Origin: Caldilineaceae bacterium
GTDB taxonomy: Bacteria; Chloroflexota; Anaerolineae; Caldilineales; Caldilineaceae
Assembly: GCA_026708085.1 (NCBI GenBank)
Contig: JAPOVP010000153.1
Coordinates: 48,421-112,420 of the forward strand
Direction of reading: 5' to 3'
DNA length: 64,000 bases
Position 1 is the stretch's first letter, and every line of letters starts with the position of its first letter. The translations under genes were made by a program, and so were the position numbers. Positions 9,687 through 18,062 of the stretch are shown piece after piece. The notes below the pieces were generated by a model. It was given only the letters and a program-made list of their open reading frames with translations, ran no database searches and was not told the origin of the DNA.

Positions 9687-10294
9687 TGGGGCGCCGCTGT
9701 ATTGGGTTGAAGTAGTGACTGCAGCCAGCGCGAGGCTTCCTGCGGCCTGTTGAACCGGTACACGTTCATGTGTCTGAAATCTTCGCCGTTCAGAAGTGCT
9801 ATATACTTTTTACGGTGGCGGCGATGACTGGTAAACGCGTACCATATGATACTGTTTCGGCCAAAAATGTTGCGGAGGGATTCGCGATTGCCGTTCCACA
9901 GCTCCTGTTGAGAAATAAGCCGTCGTGCCGTCCGCCGGATAACCCGGCCCATCACCGGGGTCAAGCCGTAGTCCAACCAGACAAGGTCCGTGGCGCGGCT
10001 CCAGACGATGTCCCGGCTCTGGCTATAGTTGCCGTCAACGACCCAAGCCTCTTCTGCCGTCGCAGCTTGCACCCGCCCGCGGAAAACCGGCCTTGAGGCC
10101 GGCTGCCACTTCTCTTCCCAGTAAAGCGCGTCAAGCTCTACGTGAGGCAGAGAAAGATTCTGCGCTAGCTGCTGCGCCAGAGTCGTCTTGCCGCAGCCGC
10201 TGACGCCGATTACGACCAGACGAAGAGGTCGAGAAGAAGAGTGAGGGAAGCGAGAACTCTCTACAGTTCTCGCTCCATTGCCTGTATTCCTCAC
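9683..10294 (-). CDS. P-loop nucleoside/adenylate kinase-like ATPase
   Basis: The 203-residue product has a Walker A motif GVSGCGKTTLAQ, then LPHVELDALYWEEKW and VVDGNYS, which fit the small AAA_17/FlaR-like kinase group often called topology modulation proteins. The substrate is unknown. The first 24 residues upstream of the P-loop core (GTG start) are encoded by a palindromic stretch and have no family counterpart that I recognise; the true start may be nearer the P-loop. It is an unusual insertion between coxM and coxD. Confidence 0.7.
   Translation of the reverse strand: MRNTGNGARTVESSRFPHSSSRPLRLVVIGVSGCGKTTLAQQLAQNLSLPHVELDALYWEEKWQPASRPVFRGRVQAATAEEAWVVDGNYSQSRDIVWSRATDLVWLDYGLTPVMGRVIRRTARRLISQQELWNGNRESLRNIFGRNSIIWYAFTSHRRHRKKYIALLNGEDFRHMNVYRFNRPQEASRWLQSLLQPNTAAPQ
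10249..10274. repeat. Perfect 10-bp inverted repeat (hairpin) inside the cox operon
   Basis: AGCGAGAACT at 10249-10258 and its exact complement AGTTCTCGCT at 10265-10274 enclose a 6-base loop. Flanking bases (GTGAGG/CCTCACT and GAGAAG/CTTCTCG, out to about 10230 and 10316) extend it imperfectly. It straddles the coxM-kinase junction and the assumed kinase start. Confidence 0.7.
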
Positions 10295-10317
10295 TCCCCG
10301 ATTCTCACTTCTCGTCC

Positions 10318-11175
10318 TTAAGCTCTGTCTCTGGCCGTGAGCAAAGCCTGGATGCCTATCGACTTGGCCAATTCCTGGCGGTAACCGGCAGAGGCGAACA
10401 TATCACCTGTAGCGTCGGGTATCGCCAGGCCGCTGACTGCGCTCACGATGGCATCGTCGCTCAGATCCGAGCCGACCAGGCTCGACGCGACGCCACTGGC
10501 TGAAACTGCCGTGGCCGCAACGCCGTTGAAGCAGAGGCTGGCGCCTGTGCAGCTACCGCCCGCGCCGCGCGTCACAACCGCCGCCGCGCCGCACAGCGCA
10601 TAGCCCGACGCCGGATGCTCGAACTTCACGTATGCCGAACCGGTCCCCGCCGCCGCCGCCGCAATCTCGACCGAGGTAAGGATTTCATCCGGTTGCAACG
10701 CTGTCATCATCAGGTCGACAAAGAAGTCAGACGCGCTGACCGAACGGCTGCCACTTGCTCCTGTGACATGCAAGGTCGCGTCCAGCGCCAGCGCCGCCGC
10801 CGGCAGGTCCGAAGCCGGGTCGGCATGCGAGAGGTTTCCGCCGATCGTACCTCGGTATCGCACCTGGCGGTCGCCGATCTGGCCGGCCGCCTCGGCAAGC
10901 AACGGCGCCGCCGCCTGTACATCAGCCGAATTGGCGATCTCGTTGTAGGTGACACATGCACCGATGCTAAGACTGCCGTTGGAACGGCTGATGCCCTGCA
11001 ACGCATCGATGCGCCCGATATCGACCAGCGCCGCAGGCGCCGCCAGCCGCAGCTTCATCACAGGGATCAAGCTGTGGCCGCCTGCCAGGACTTTGGCATC
11101 CGGATTGTCGGAAAGGATCTGAACCGCCTCCTGAACGGATGACGGGCGATGGTAATCGAATTTGGATGGGTACAT
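10318..11175 (-). CDS. coxM: Molybdenum hydroxylase FAD subunit CoxM
   Basis: This is the medium, FAD-binding subunit of the CODH/xanthine dehydrogenase family: KVLAGGHSLIPVMKLRLA near residue 40 and TIGGNLSHADPASDLP near 110 are the two FAD-binding motifs. I chose the ATG at 11175 (MYPSKFDYHRP) because GGGAG lies nine bases upstream and family members begin this way; the frame extends nine codons further. The subunit transfers electrons from the Fe-S subunit via FAD. Length (285 residues) is normal. Confidence 0.9.
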   Translation of the reverse strand: MYPSKFDYHRPSSVQEAVQILSDNPDAKVLAGGHSLIPVMKLRLAAPAALVDIGRIDALQGISRSNGSLSIGACVTYNEIANSADVQAAAPLLAEAAGQIGDRQVRYRGTIGGNLSHADPASDLPAAALALDATLHVTGASGSRSVSASDFFVDLMMTALQPDEILTSVEIAAAAAGTGSAYVKFEHPASGYALCGAAAVVTRGAGGSCTGASLCFNGVAATAVSASGVASSLVGSDLSDDAIVSAVSGLAIPDATGDMFASAGYRQELAKSIGIQALLTARDRA

Positions 11176-11263
11176 TCGTTTTACTCCCGTTGTGCGCTTC
11201 AAGCCCTTCGTCTTCGGTGATGCTCTGTGTGCGCCGCGGTCACCGAAGACGAGAGACCGAAAG

Positions 11264-13621
11264 CTAGTTCATTGCGTTCCAGACCTTCTCCGATGTCACC
11301 GGCATGTCGATGTGGTTCACGCCGAAGGGCGACAGCGCATCGACCACCGCGTTCACTACCGCTGCCGGCGACGCGATTGTGCCCGCCTCTCCAACACCCT
11401 TGACGCCAAGCGGGTTATGCGGGCAAGGGGTCACCGTACGGTCGGTTTCGAAAGAGGGCAGGAAGTGGGCCTTGGGTACCGCATAGTCGAGCATCGTACC
11501 GCTCAGCAGGTTGGCGCCTTCGTCGTATACGGCCGTCTCATAGAGTGACTGCCCCACACCCTGCGCAATGCCTCCGTGTACCTGTCCATCCACAATCATT
11601 GGATTGATGACGTTGCCCACGTCGTCAACCGCCAGATAGCGCTGCAGATCAACCTGACCCGTGTTGGCGCAAACCTCGACGACGGCGATGTGCGTACCAA
11701 ACGGGAACACGAAGTTCTCCGGATCGTAGAAGCTCGTCGCCTCCAGCGCCGGTTCGATTCCCTTGGGCAGGTTGTGTGCGAGGTACGCCTGCAACGCTAC
11801 GTCAGGCAGCGACTGCGCCTGGTCCGGGGAGCCCTTGACAAAGAAGTTTCCATCTTCAAACTCGAGGTCCTCCTCTGCCGCCTCCAAGAGGTGGGCAGCG
11901 ATAGTCCGCGCCTTGTCAACAACCTTCTCGGCTGCGGAAGCGATTGCGCTGCCGCCGGTCGCCGCACTGCGGCTGCCGTACGTGCCCCAACCGTGGGGCA
12001 TGACACCTGAATCGCCCTCGATTACGTCGATATCTTCGTAGGGTACACCCAGCGCGCTGGCGACGATCTGCGCATAGGTGGTCTCGTGGCCCTGGCCGTG
12101 GCCGGAACAGCCGCTGTACACAGTCACCTTGCCGGTGGCATGGACGCGCACGACCGCGCTCTCCCACTGGCCTGCCTGGGCGCCCAGCGATCCGACAACG
12201 GCCGAAGGCGCGAGGCCGCAAGCCTCGATGTAGGTTGAAAGGCCAATGCCCACGTATCTGCCCTGTTCTCTGAGTGCAGCCTGCTCCGTGCGGAAGTCGT
12301 CGTATCCAATCGCTTCCAGCGCCTTGTCCAGTGCGCCTTCATAGTTGCCGCTGTCATACGCAAGCGCAACTTGCGTCTGGAACGGGAAGTCGTCCGGCGC
12401 AACGAAATTGCGCCGGCGAATTTCGGCCGGGTCAAGGCCGGTGACACGCGCCGCTTCGTCAACCAGACGCTCGACCACGAACGTCGCTTCGGGCCGGCCC
12501 GCGCCGCGGTAGGCGTCGACGGGTACCGTATGCGTGAACACGCCGTAAACGTGGCAGTGAATTGCCGGCAGATCATATTCACCCGACATCAATGTACCGT
12601 ACAGATAGGTTGGTACCGCCGGCGCAAATGTTGACAGATACGCGCCCATGGCCGCGTACGTGTCGACCCGCAGACCGGTGAATTTACCGTTCGCATCCAC
12701 TGCCATTTCGGCGTGGGTCACGTGGTCTCGGCCGTGCGCATCGGTCAGGTATGTCTCCGTGCGCGTCGCCGTCCACTTGACCGGGCGGCCGGTCTGCATC
12801 GACGCCCACGCCGCGATCGCCTCATCGGCGTAGTGGTGGATCTTGCTGCCGAAACCACCGCCAACCTCCGGCGCGATCACCCGGATCTTGTGCTCCGGCA
12901 AGCCCAGCGAAGCCAGACTTATCAGCAATCGGTGGATATGAGGATTCTGAGTCGTCATGTAGAGAGTCAATTCGCCGGTGATGCTGTTGTAGTCTGCCAG
13001 CGCGGCGCGCGGCTCCATCGCATTCGGAATCAGACGGTTGTTGACGATGTCCAGGCTGGCGACGTGCGCAGCATTGGCAAATGCGGCGTCCGTACTCTCC
13101 TTGTCGCCAATCTCCCAGTCGAAGGCGATGTTGTTCGACGCCTCGTCATGTACAAGCGGCGCCCCGTCTTCCGTCGCCTTCTTCGGATCGGCAACACCGT
13201 CGCGCGGGTCGTAGTCCACGTAAATCAGTTCGAGCGCGTCATGCGCCGTGTACAGGTCCTCGGCAACCACGATGGCCACGCCGTCACCGACGTACCGGGT
13301 CGTGTCTTTCGCCAGCATGAAGTGTTCAGGAATCACCATGTCCGGCAGCAGCCAGCCGACCGGAATGCCGCCCGGCACGCCGCTATCTGCAATATCACTG
13401 GCCGTGTAGACGGCGATCACGCCGTCCAACGCCTCCGCTGCGCTGGAATCGATGCTGTTGATCTTGGCGTGGGCATAGTCACTACGCAGTATTGTGCAGT
13501 AAGCCATGTTGGGCAGCTGCAGATCGTCTGTGTACTTGGCCCGTCCGGTAATTAGCTCAGGGTCCTCTCGTCGGCGGATGGATGAACCGAATACACCCGC
13601 ACCGTTGCTTTCACCTGCCAT
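11264..13621 (-). CDS. coxL: Molybdenum hydroxylase large subunit, form II CoxL-like
   Basis: The 785-residue protein is a full-length molybdopterin-binding large subunit (RREDPELITGRAKYTDD start, GGGFGSK near residue 255, GVGEAGT with the catalytic Glu near the C-terminus). The active-site loop reads AYRGAGR at residues 370-376. Form I CO dehydrogenases have AYXCSFR with the copper-binding Cys; AYRGAGR defines form II, whose CO oxidation is disputed and which may act on other substrates such as aldehydes or N-heterocycles. GGAGG lies just upstream of the ATG. It forms the LMS heterotrimer with neighbouring coxS and coxM. Confidence 0.92.
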   Translation of the reverse strand: MAGESNGAGVFGSSIRRREDPELITGRAKYTDDLQLPNMAYCTILRSDYAHAKINSIDSSAAEALDGVIAVYTASDIADSGVPGGIPVGWLLPDMVIPEHFMLAKDTTRYVGDGVAIVVAEDLYTAHDALELIYVDYDPRDGVADPKKATEDGAPLVHDEASNNIAFDWEIGDKESTDAAFANAAHVASLDIVNNRLIPNAMEPRAALADYNSITGELTLYMTTQNPHIHRLLISLASLGLPEHKIRVIAPEVGGGFGSKIHHYADEAIAAWASMQTGRPVKWTATRTETYLTDAHGRDHVTHAEMAVDANGKFTGLRVDTYAAMGAYLSTFAPAVPTYLYGTLMSGEYDLPAIHCHVYGVFTHTVPVDAYRGAGRPEATFVVERLVDEAARVTGLDPAEIRRRNFVAPDDFPFQTQVALAYDSGNYEGALDKALEAIGYDDFRTEQAALREQGRYVGIGLSTYIEACGLAPSAVVGSLGAQAGQWESAVVRVHATGKVTVYSGCSGHGQGHETTYAQIVASALGVPYEDIDVIEGDSGVMPHGWGTYGSRSAATGGSAIASAAEKVVDKARTIAAHLLEAAEEDLEFEDGNFFVKGSPDQAQSLPDVALQAYLAHNLPKGIEPALEATSFYDPENFVFPFGTHIAVVEVCANTGQVDLQRYLAVDDVGNVINPMIVDGQVHGGIAQGVGQSLYETAVYDEGANLLSGTMLDYAVPKAHFLPSFETDRTVTPCPHNPLGVKGVGEAGTIASPAAVVNAVVDALSPFGVNHIDMPVTSEKVWNAMN

Positions 13622-13636
13622 ATTCTGGTTCCTCCT

Positions 13637-14104
13637 TTAGCCGTTCATCGTCTCGGCGGCATCCTGCACCGCACGCACGATATTGTGATAACCGGTACAG
13701 CGGCACAGATTCCCCTCCAGCCCGTGGCGAATCTCATCTTCGCTCGGCTGCGGGTTCGTGCTCAGCAGGTCAACGCAGGAAATGATCATGCCAGGTGTGC
13801 AGAAACCGCATTGCAGCCCATGGTTGTCCCAGAAGGCCTGCTGCACTGGGTGGTATTCCCCGTTGGCCAAACCCTCGATCGTGGTGATCTCGCTGCCGTC
13901 TGCCTGGACCGCCAGCACGGTGCACGACTTGACCGCCTGCCCATCGAGCAGGATGGTGCAGGAGCCGCACTGGCTCGTGTCACAGCCGATCTTCGTGCCG
14001 GTCAGTCCCAGTTCTTCGCGCAGGAGATGTGCAAGAAGCAGCCTTGGCTCAACCTCCTTGCTGACGCTTGCGCCATTGACCTCCAGTTCGATGGATATAC
14101 CCAT
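13637..14104 (-). CDS. coxS: Molybdenum hydroxylase [2Fe-2S] subunit CoxS
   Basis: At 155 residues it has the full pair of [2Fe-2S] clusters: the plant-ferredoxin-type set [15 protein letters not shown] followed by Cys61, and the four-helix set [11 protein letters not shown] with GNLCRCTGY. It passes electrons from the Mo site in CoxL to FAD in CoxM. It lies 15 bp before coxL. The order S-L-M differs from the classic M-S-L order but is found in form II clusters. Confidence 0.93.
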   Translation of the reverse strand: MGISIELEVNGASVSKEVEPRLLLAHLLREELGLTGTKIGCDTSQCGSCTILLDGQAVKSCTVLAVQADGSEITTIEGLANGEYHPVQQAFWDNHGLQCGFCTPGMIISCVDLLSTNPQPSEDEIRHGLEGNLCRCTGYHNIVRAVQDAAETMNG

Positions 14105-14143
14105 AGAGCTTCCTCCTCTATTAGAGCTCTGAAGAAATCCGAT

Positions 14144-14896
14144 CTATTTGGCTTTGCCGAATAGTTGCCGCCACATCCATACTAAGGCGGCGAAACCGGC
14201 CAGGATGTAGAGCACCTTGCGCGCGTTGCCGTTGTTCTGAATCTCCTTGGCAAAGTCTCCGGCTACGTCTCTGGCCACGTTGATACCCACTTCCATTGTC
14301 GAAGGTGTTGCCACTTCTGGTTGTGCTTGTGAACCGGAATTACTTCCCGGTGGTGCCGATCCACGCGTGCTGGAGGCAGCACCTGTTTCGGTGGCCGCCT
14401 GCGTTCCGTTCGAGGGCGTCGCCCCCGCGTCCTCCGCTTCAGCCGGCGCCGGTTGAAGGCGTGCTGCAATGATATTCTCGAGCGACTGCAAGCCCTGCCG
14501 GGTTAGCGAACGCGCCGTGCTGTCCACCAGGCGTTGACCCACACTGGCAATACGCCCGCTCAACTGTGCGTCTCCGTCATAATGGAGCGTTGTCGGTCCA
14601 TCACCCTCCAGACGCAGCGTGCCTACGCCTTTGACGTATCCGGGCCGTCCTTGACCGGCAATCTCCATCCGGTAGCCGTTGGGAGGATCGATCTCATCCA
14701 GCGTGACCTTCCCATTGAAACTGCCCTGCACCGGTCCTACGCGTATGCTGATCTCGCCGCTGAATTCGTTGTCCGCGGTCTTGTCCAACCGTTTGCAGCC
14801 AGGCAGAATCCGTGAAAGCACGTCGGGATCCAATAACGCTTCCCACACTTCGTTTTTTGGAGCGTCAAAACTGTGAGTGCCCGCCAATTTGACCAT
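14144..14896 (-). CDS. coxG: CoxG-like SRPBCC protein with C-terminal membrane anchor
   Basis: Residues 1-150 are an SRPBCC/CoxG domain (VKLAGTHSFDAPKNEVWEALLDPDVL, LPGCKRL). A Gly/Ser/Pro/Ala-rich linker follows, and residues about 228-246 form one hydrophobic helix (VLYILAGFAALVWMW) ending in basic residues. CoxG is thought to recruit the molybdenum hydroxylase to the membrane, and the anchor fits this. It is the first gene of the long minus-strand operon, about 75 bp after a predicted transcription start. Confidence 0.87.
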   Translation of the reverse strand: MVKLAGTHSFDAPKNEVWEALLDPDVLSRILPGCKRLDKTADNEFSGEISIRVGPVQGSFNGKVTLDEIDPPNGYRMEIAGQGRPGYVKGVGTLRLEGDGPTTLHYDGDAQLSGRIASVGQRLVDSTARSLTRQGLQSLENIIAARLQPAPAEAEDAGATPSNGTQAATETGAASSTRGSAPPGSNSGSQAQPEVATPSTMEVGINVARDVAGDFAKEIQNNGNARKVLYILAGFAALVWMWRQLFGKAK

Positions 14897-14977
14897 GTTA
14901 GTCAGTGCTCTTTCTTGCTACTGTTTTCCCGCAAATTTACGATCGTATTTTTAGAGGCTCTGAAATGCGCGTGGAAT

Positions 14978-15006
14978 GTGATATGCGATCGTCGAACTCT
15001 TGTCAA
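14978..15006 (-). promoter_or_regulatory. Sigma70-type promoter of the cox-glc operon
   Basis: On the minus strand the -35 is a perfect TTGACA (15001-15006), the spacer is 17 bases and the -10 is TATCAC (14978-14983). It lies about 80 bp upstream of coxG, and no other good promoter is seen in the gap. Confidence 0.5.
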
Positions 15007-15016
15007 AACCGGTGAT
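15007..15016 (-). promoter_or_regulatory. Candidate operator ATCACCGGTT next to the cox promoter
   Basis: ATCACCGGTT directly abuts the -35 box. A second copy is at 15157-15166, also in the gap after the RDD gene, and related sites lie in the sdhC promoter (42825-42836) and upstream of a dioxygenase gene (50840-50849). It may bind a regulator; this is inferred only from recurrence and placement. Confidence 0.3.
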
Positions 15017-15167
15017 GATCCATCGCCTAGAGTTCTGCCGTCACGAGCCCCGGTACGGTGATGAGGATGAGGAGATCCCGTACAGGATATAATGCGGCAG
15101 ATTATAGCGTACCGTCCGAGTAAGGGCAAACATCGCCAACGCGACAAGTGCGCCAGAACCGGTGATT

Positions 15168-15722
15168 CTACGTCCCTCTCGTACTGACTACCACGGTGCC
15201 CGCAACCCGATCGTGGAGGCTCTGCCGCCTCGGCGACGACACCGCAGCCGCCACATAAGCCAGAATCAAGATTCCTACCACAGCGTATTGGAGTGAAAGC
15301 CGGTTCGGTACACCTTCAGGTGTGCTGGCCCAAACCATGAAGACATGGTTTACCTCAAACGGGATCAGCATCACCACAGTTCGTATCAGCGCCCGCCTGA
15401 AGCCAACCGCAGTTCCGCCTACCCGTTCCAGTCGCAATCCCAGCCAGCGCATCATCAGCGTTGCCTGCGCAGAGGAGCCCAGCGTTCCAGTGTAATAGAG
15501 GATCAGAGGCAGATCGACTGTTCCCAGCAGCCACATGTGGTAGATATCTCGGGGAAGACCGGATCCGCTCAGCACACTTTGCACCAGCGGGTTCAGTCTC
15601 AGCACAATGAGCAAGCCCTGCAGCAGAAACACACTGGCAAACAACAGCGCAACTTCTGCGACGTAGCTGAATACTCTTTTCCCGATTGACGCGTATCGGT
15701 ACTGCAGGCCGGCTGACGCCAC
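15168..15722 (-). CDS. RDD-family membrane protein
   Basis: The 184-residue product has the RDD pattern: RYASIGKRVFSYVAEV at the N-terminus (Arg in the first helix) and SLHDRVAGTVVV at the end (the DR pair). About four hydrophobic segments are present. RDD proteins are small integral membrane proteins; some are linked to ion transport, but no function can be assigned here. It lies upstream of the cox operon on the same strand with a 271-bp gap and probably has its own promoter. Confidence 0.7.
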   Translation of the reverse strand: MASAGLQYRYASIGKRVFSYVAEVALLFASVFLLQGLLIVLRLNPLVQSVLSGSGLPRDIYHMWLLGTVDLPLILYYTGTLGSSAQATLMMRWLGLRLERVGGTAVGFRRALIRTVVMLIPFEVNHVFMVWASTPEGVPNRLSLQYAVVGILILAYVAAAVSSPRRQSLHDRVAGTVVVSTRGT

Positions 15723-15857
15723 GGGGTTCTCCTTGTCTGCGAATGAAGAAATCTGTATAGTGTTGGGTACTGGTCCAATTGAATGCGGGCAACTGAACTA
15801 TACTGAATCTGATTGCGGCGGCAAACCGGCGCGCCCAGACCACTGTTGGAGAAATCA

Positions 15858-17015
15858 ATGCGCATTTCCTCGATTGAGACTTTCGCCCTCAGAATACCCC
15901 CAACCAGCAATAGTTCGGGGGCCGCCAGCGACCAAATCGAGACCTACGGAGACTATACAATTGCCGCCGATGCCTGGACGTCGATATACTCCCGCAATCA
16001 CGAGACCTGCCTGGTGCGTCTGGAATCCGACGACGGTCTGGTCGGCTGGGGAGAAGGGCAGGCCCCCGTCGCGCCCCGCGCTACCGCTGCCATCGTCGAT
16101 GACCTGTGCGCGCCCCTACTGCTGGGAAGGGACCCCTTCGACGTTGAATACCTCTGGTACCGCCTCTACAGCGCCATGCGCGAGCGCGGCCACGTCACTG
16201 GCTTCTACGTCGATGCACTTGCGGCCGTTGACCTGGCCCTCTATGACCTTCTGGGAAAAGCCCTGAACAAGCCAGTCTACAAGCTTCTCGGCGGCACCTT
16301 CCGCCCCGACGTACAGGTCTACGCCGGCATGGGCGGGACCCAACCCGACGTAGCTGCAACAACAGCCAGCTCCCTCATCGACGCCGGCTACCGCGCCCTG
16401 AAACTCCACCTGCGCATGCCCAATCCACAGATCGTTGCGGTTGCAGACGCGGTGCGCAAAGCGGTGGGGCCGGATATCGAACTGCTGGTGGATGTTCACG
16501 GCACGCGCGACGTGTCGGAGGCCATCGAACTGGGGCGGGGATTGGAGACACTGGGAGTACGCTGGCTCGAGGCCCCCTGCCAGCCTGAAGACATTCGCGG
16601 CCAGGCCGAGATCGCCCGCGCCCTCTCAATGCAGGTGGCCACCGGCGAGTGGCTGCGCACCGTCTGGGAGTGGCGAGATTGGATCGCGCTGCGCGGCTTC
16701 GACGTCGCCATGCCCGACGTCGCCCGCACGGGCCTCTCCGAGGGCAAGCGCATTGCCGCACTCTGCGACAGCTTCAACCTGCCCATTGCTCCTCACGTGG
16801 GCGGCGGCGGCATCCTGTCCGTGGCCGCTACCATTCACTACTCGCTGGCGATACCAAACTTCCAGATTATGGAGCACGGCCACGAGTCCCTCGCCTGGAA
16901 GGGGACAATCGCCCACTCATACCCGGTCCCGCAGGACGGCCGCTTTCCCGCGCCCCAGGAACCGGGCCTGGGTGTCGAGATCGACGAGTCAGCGGTGGCC
17001 AGTTACTCAAGCTAA
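15858..17015 (+). CDS. Mandelate racemase/enolase-superfamily sugar-acid dehydratase
   Basis: The start at 15858 (MRISSIETF) has GGAG eight bases upstream. The 385-residue enzyme has the enolase-superfamily layout: N-terminal capping domain, then a barrel with K182-x-H184, metal ligands Asp212, Glu238 and Glu264, and the Asp287-His313 dyad of the mandelate racemase subgroup. Such enzymes take a proton next to a carboxylate, most often to dehydrate aldonic acids. The Lys-x-His in place of Lys-x-Lys argues against mandelate racemase itself. Nearby cupin, oxidoreductase and aldo/keto reductase genes suggest sugar-acid breakdown. Confidence 0.85.
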   Translation: MRISSIETFALRIPPTSNSSGAASDQIETYGDYTIAADAWTSIYSRNHETCLVRLESDDGLVGWGEGQAPVAPRATAAIVDDLCAPLLLGRDPFDVEYLWYRLYSAMRERGHVTGFYVDALAAVDLALYDLLGKALNKPVYKLLGGTFRPDVQVYAGMGGTQPDVAATTASSLIDAGYRALKLHLRMPNPQIVAVADAVRKAVGPDIELLVDVHGTRDVSEAIELGRGLETLGVRWLEAPCQPEDIRGQAEIARALSMQVATGEWLRTVWEWRDWIALRGFDVAMPDVARTGLSEGKRIAALCDSFNLPIAPHVGGGGILSVAATIHYSLAIPNFQIMEHGHESLAWKGTIAHSYPVPQDGRFPAPQEPGLGVEIDESAVASYSS

Positions 17016-17061
17016 GAATCGAATCTCGTCTTAATTCGGATTGGCGGTACCCTTGACTCTC

Positions 17062-17409
17062 TCAAGCGATCGAAGTCGCGCTTGGGCCTGCCGCCCTTGT
17101 CGTCTCTCTCGGCCTCACGCTTTCGACAATCTCACTGCCTGATTCGATCTCTGCCACTCGAAGTTCAAAGGTCTTCCGCAGGTTCAACCAGAGTTGGGGC
17201 GTCGTACCAAAGTATCGGGAAAGCCGAAGCGCCGTGTCGGCTGAGATTCCACAATTTCTGTGCAGGATAGCAGTGACTCGGTCTCCAGGGATAGCCAGTG
17301 CGCTTGCCAACGCTTCAGCCGAAATGCCAAGCTCTTCCAACTCTTCCTCTAGAATCTCGCCGGGATGTATGGGTCGCATACCGTTCGTTACACTCATTTG
17401 CATCCTCAC
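17062..17409 (-). CDS. HigA-family antitoxin-like XRE regulator, no toxin partner seen
   Basis: The 115-residue product carries IHPGEILEEELEELGIS and a helix-turn-helix ending in FGTTPQLWLNLRKTFEL, the hallmark of HigA/VapI antitoxins. The start is GTG, overlapping the stop of the upstream DinB-fold gene as GTGA; ATG codons lie at residues 3, 5 and 11. HigB normally precedes HigA; here that place is taken by the DinB-fold gene, so the antitoxin is an orphan or serves as a plain regulator. Confidence 0.82.
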   Translation of the reverse strand: MRMQMSVTNGMRPIHPGEILEEELEELGISAEALASALAIPGDRVTAILHRNCGISADTALRLSRYFGTTPQLWLNLRKTFELRVAEIESGSEIVESVRPRETTRAAGPSATSIA

Positions 17410-17885
17410 ACGCCGACCGCCGCGCGAATATCCTCCAAATGGCCCACCTCATGGACATAAATCGTCTCGTAATACTGGTCAACCGTGACCTCGCCTCGTG
17501 ACGGGTGCCGGCCGGTCAACTTCCACTCGCTGTCCTCCAGAGATTCCATCACTTCCAGCGTTTTGGCGCGCGTGGCGACCGCTTTGGCCATCAGTTCTTC
17601 AGGCGCAACATCTCTAATCCGGCGGGTAAGGCCGGCGTTCCAGCGCTCCAGATCGAAATCATCCGGGATCGTGGCTTCCCCTTTGCGGATCTTGTGAACG
17701 TGGATGCTCATACCCCGTTCACTCTCCACCAGATGCGCGAGAACGGTGGCCACCGTCCACGTGTCGCCCTCGGCGAATACCGTCGCCCGCCATTGCTCCG
17801 GCGAGAGCCCATTGAGAAGGTCAAACAGCGCCTCGCGGGATTCGCCTAACTTTCTGTTCCAATAGGACCTTCGTTCTGCGGACAT
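17406..17885 (-). CDS. DinB/MDMPI-fold metal-binding protein
   Basis: This 159-residue protein has the DinB four-helix bundle pattern with the three metal-binding histidines in place: His51 (VLAHLVESE) and His145/His149 (HEVGHLEDI). Family members include thiol-dependent transferases (bacillithiol or mycothiol S-transferases), but many have unknown roles. It overlaps the following higA-like gene by 4 bp and so is probably co-expressed with it. Confidence 0.8.
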   Translation of the reverse strand: MSAERRSYWNRKLGESREALFDLLNGLSPEQWRATVFAEGDTWTVATVLAHLVESERGMSIHVHKIRKGEATIPDDFDLERWNAGLTRRIRDVAPEELMAKAVATRAKTLEVMESLEDSEWKLTGRHPSRGEVTVDQYYETIYVHEVGHLEDIRAAVGV

Positions 17886-18062
17886 CTCTCGTTCTCCATT
17901 CCTTTAGATAGGACTGTGCTTCGTGTCTCCGCGCCGTCCCTATGGTATACTTGCACGGGAAAAACCACCGCAGTTGCCAAGCCTTCGAACAGGAACGACC
18001 TCATCTGTTGGACTCTTCTTGCCTCCGCCGCCCGAAGAGCCCATCTCACAGGAGCACTGACA

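Noticed and set aside
12713..13555. 280-codon open frame on the plus strand across coxL
   Set aside because: Antisense to a conserved, motif-complete gene; rich in Arg/Val/Gly as expected for a GC-rich shadow frame.
11264..13621. Bona fide aerobic CO dehydrogenase
   Set aside because: The active-site loop is AYRGAGR, lacking the copper-binding Cys of form I enzymes.
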